A DNA stretch of 35,325 bases, from IMG/VR virus record IMGVR_UViG_3300028283_000020, positions 1-35,325 of that record; one strand, given 5' to 3'. Every line of letters begins with the position of its first letter. Positions within the stretch are counted from its first letter, which is position 1. Both the position numbers and the translations under genes were made by a program. Shown piece by piece: positions 35,047-35,325 of the stretch. This DNA is from a virus. The notes beneath the pieces were generated by a model that saw only the letters and a list, made by a program, of their open reading frames with translations, had not been told where the DNA came from and ran no database searches.

Positions 35047-35325
35047 TGTGTTTGACTCCCCTCTTCTTTTTTGTAAAAAGCAAGAAGTTCGCCTAGTTTA
35101 ATTTTTAGTTGATAAGGATTAGTAATCGTTGGAGCATATTTTTTGCCTTGTATTGCAATCGCCGCCTTTGCGGTGTTGATTGCTTTCTCATAGCCAAATT
35201 TCTTGATGATTTCTTCTGCTGAACTTCTATTGGTTTTATTTCCGAAACTTATAAGGGGATTGATAGTTTTAAATTCGTTTATAAGATTTACAATTTCTTG
35301 ATTTTTAGATTTTTCCGCATCCGAT
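35037..35325 (-). CDS. DnaD-like replication initiator (3' part; continues from 1-593)
   Basis: The C-terminal end of the gene described at 1-593. Reading leftwards, 35325-35179 repeats codons already present at 147-1, then ATC AAC ACC GCA AAG continues to GSQTQWV and TGA (35039-35037). The frame is open over the whole stretch, which confirms the circular join. Confidence 0.75.
   Translation of the reverse strand, partial: SDAEKSKNQEIVNLINEFKTINPLISFGNKTNRSSAEEIIKKFGYEKAINTAKAAIAIQGKKYAPTITNPYQLKIKLGELLAFYKKEEGSQTQWV
35179..35325. repeat. Terminal overlap of circular contig, right copy
   Basis: Copy of 1-147 with T at 35199 instead of C at 21, a synonymous change in the replication gene. 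Remove one copy before computing genome length. Confidence 0.9.

Noticed and set aside
1-35325. Alternative genetic code (UGA as sense), as in some Patescibacteria
   Set aside because: Many genes end at TGA exactly where the next starts (ATGA overlaps at 3631, 5301, 8367, 9330), so UGA is a stop.
1-35325. Prophage with integrase and attachment site
   Set aside because: No recombinase gene is visible, and the only terminal repeat is explained by circularity. The small repressor genes alone do not prove lysogeny.

Overview
The window is one complete, AT-rich genome of a tailed phage with a podovirus-like gene set. Its last 147 bases (35179-35325) repeat its first 147 (1-147) with one mismatch, and a gene reads through the join. 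The molecule is therefore circular as assembled, about 35,178 bp, as expected for a circularly permuted headful-packaging phage. TGA, TAA and TAG all act as ordinary stops, so the code is standard. I see no tRNA, integrase, DNA or RNA polymerase, CRISPR array or reverse transcriptase. The host is not identifiable with certainty. Consensus sigma70-type promoters (TTGACA-N17-TATAAT at 1716-1744) argue against Bacteroidota. Start sites mostly lack a Shine-Dalgarno (SD) sequence, and small lectin-like diversity-generating retroelement (DGR) targets are common in Patescibacteria/CPR genomes and their phages. I favour such a host, but this is inference.

Layout. (1) 594-1967 is the control region: divergent promoters, a structured leader (606-717) before the replication-initiation gene, two tiny rightward genes, and a leftward regulator operon (HTH, small membrane protein, ribbon-helix-helix). 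Three inverted repeats and a DnaA-box-like site lie before the late genes. (2) 1968-24891 is the rightward late operon: terminase small and large subunits, portal, scaffold, major capsid protein, three glycosyltransferases, head-tail adaptor, fibre genes, a fourth glycosyltransferase fused to a coiled coil, lysis genes (membrane proteins and M23 peptidase), a nozzle-like protein, a poly-glycine fibre, and ejection proteins including one with a transglycosylase domain. Many genes overlap by ATGA or TAATG. (3) From 593 leftwards, through the join and down to 25004, lies the early operon: replication initiator, many small genes, D12 adenine methylase, DnaQ-like exonuclease, SSB-like protein, HNH nuclease, RusA resolvase and NinB-like protein, with lectin-fold proteins between them.

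The most striking feature is a family of lectin-fold (DUF1566/FISUMP-like) proteins at 27832-28095, 28128-28502 and 31176-31763. Their C-terminal 39 codons differ almost only at first and second codon positions, mostly in codons of the form NNC or NNT (25 such differences against 3 at third positions), inside an otherwise nearly invariant frame. This is the fingerprint of adenine-directed mutagenesis by a DGR, yet no template repeat or reverse transcriptase is present. The phage therefore looks like a carrier of non-autonomous DGR targets diversified in trans by the host or another element. A fourth protein (29288-29755) has a different lectin tail, and a fifth (31782-32012) is truncated before it.

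A second unusual region is 25507-27711. Its genes have strong SD sequences, unlike the rest of the phage, and it holds a GNAT acetyltransferase flanked by two copies of a hairpin repeat plus three genes built from a repeated CxxH...CDxC module. It looks like a transferred cassette. Two further structured RNA candidates (7050-7100 and 32262-32371) are described below.
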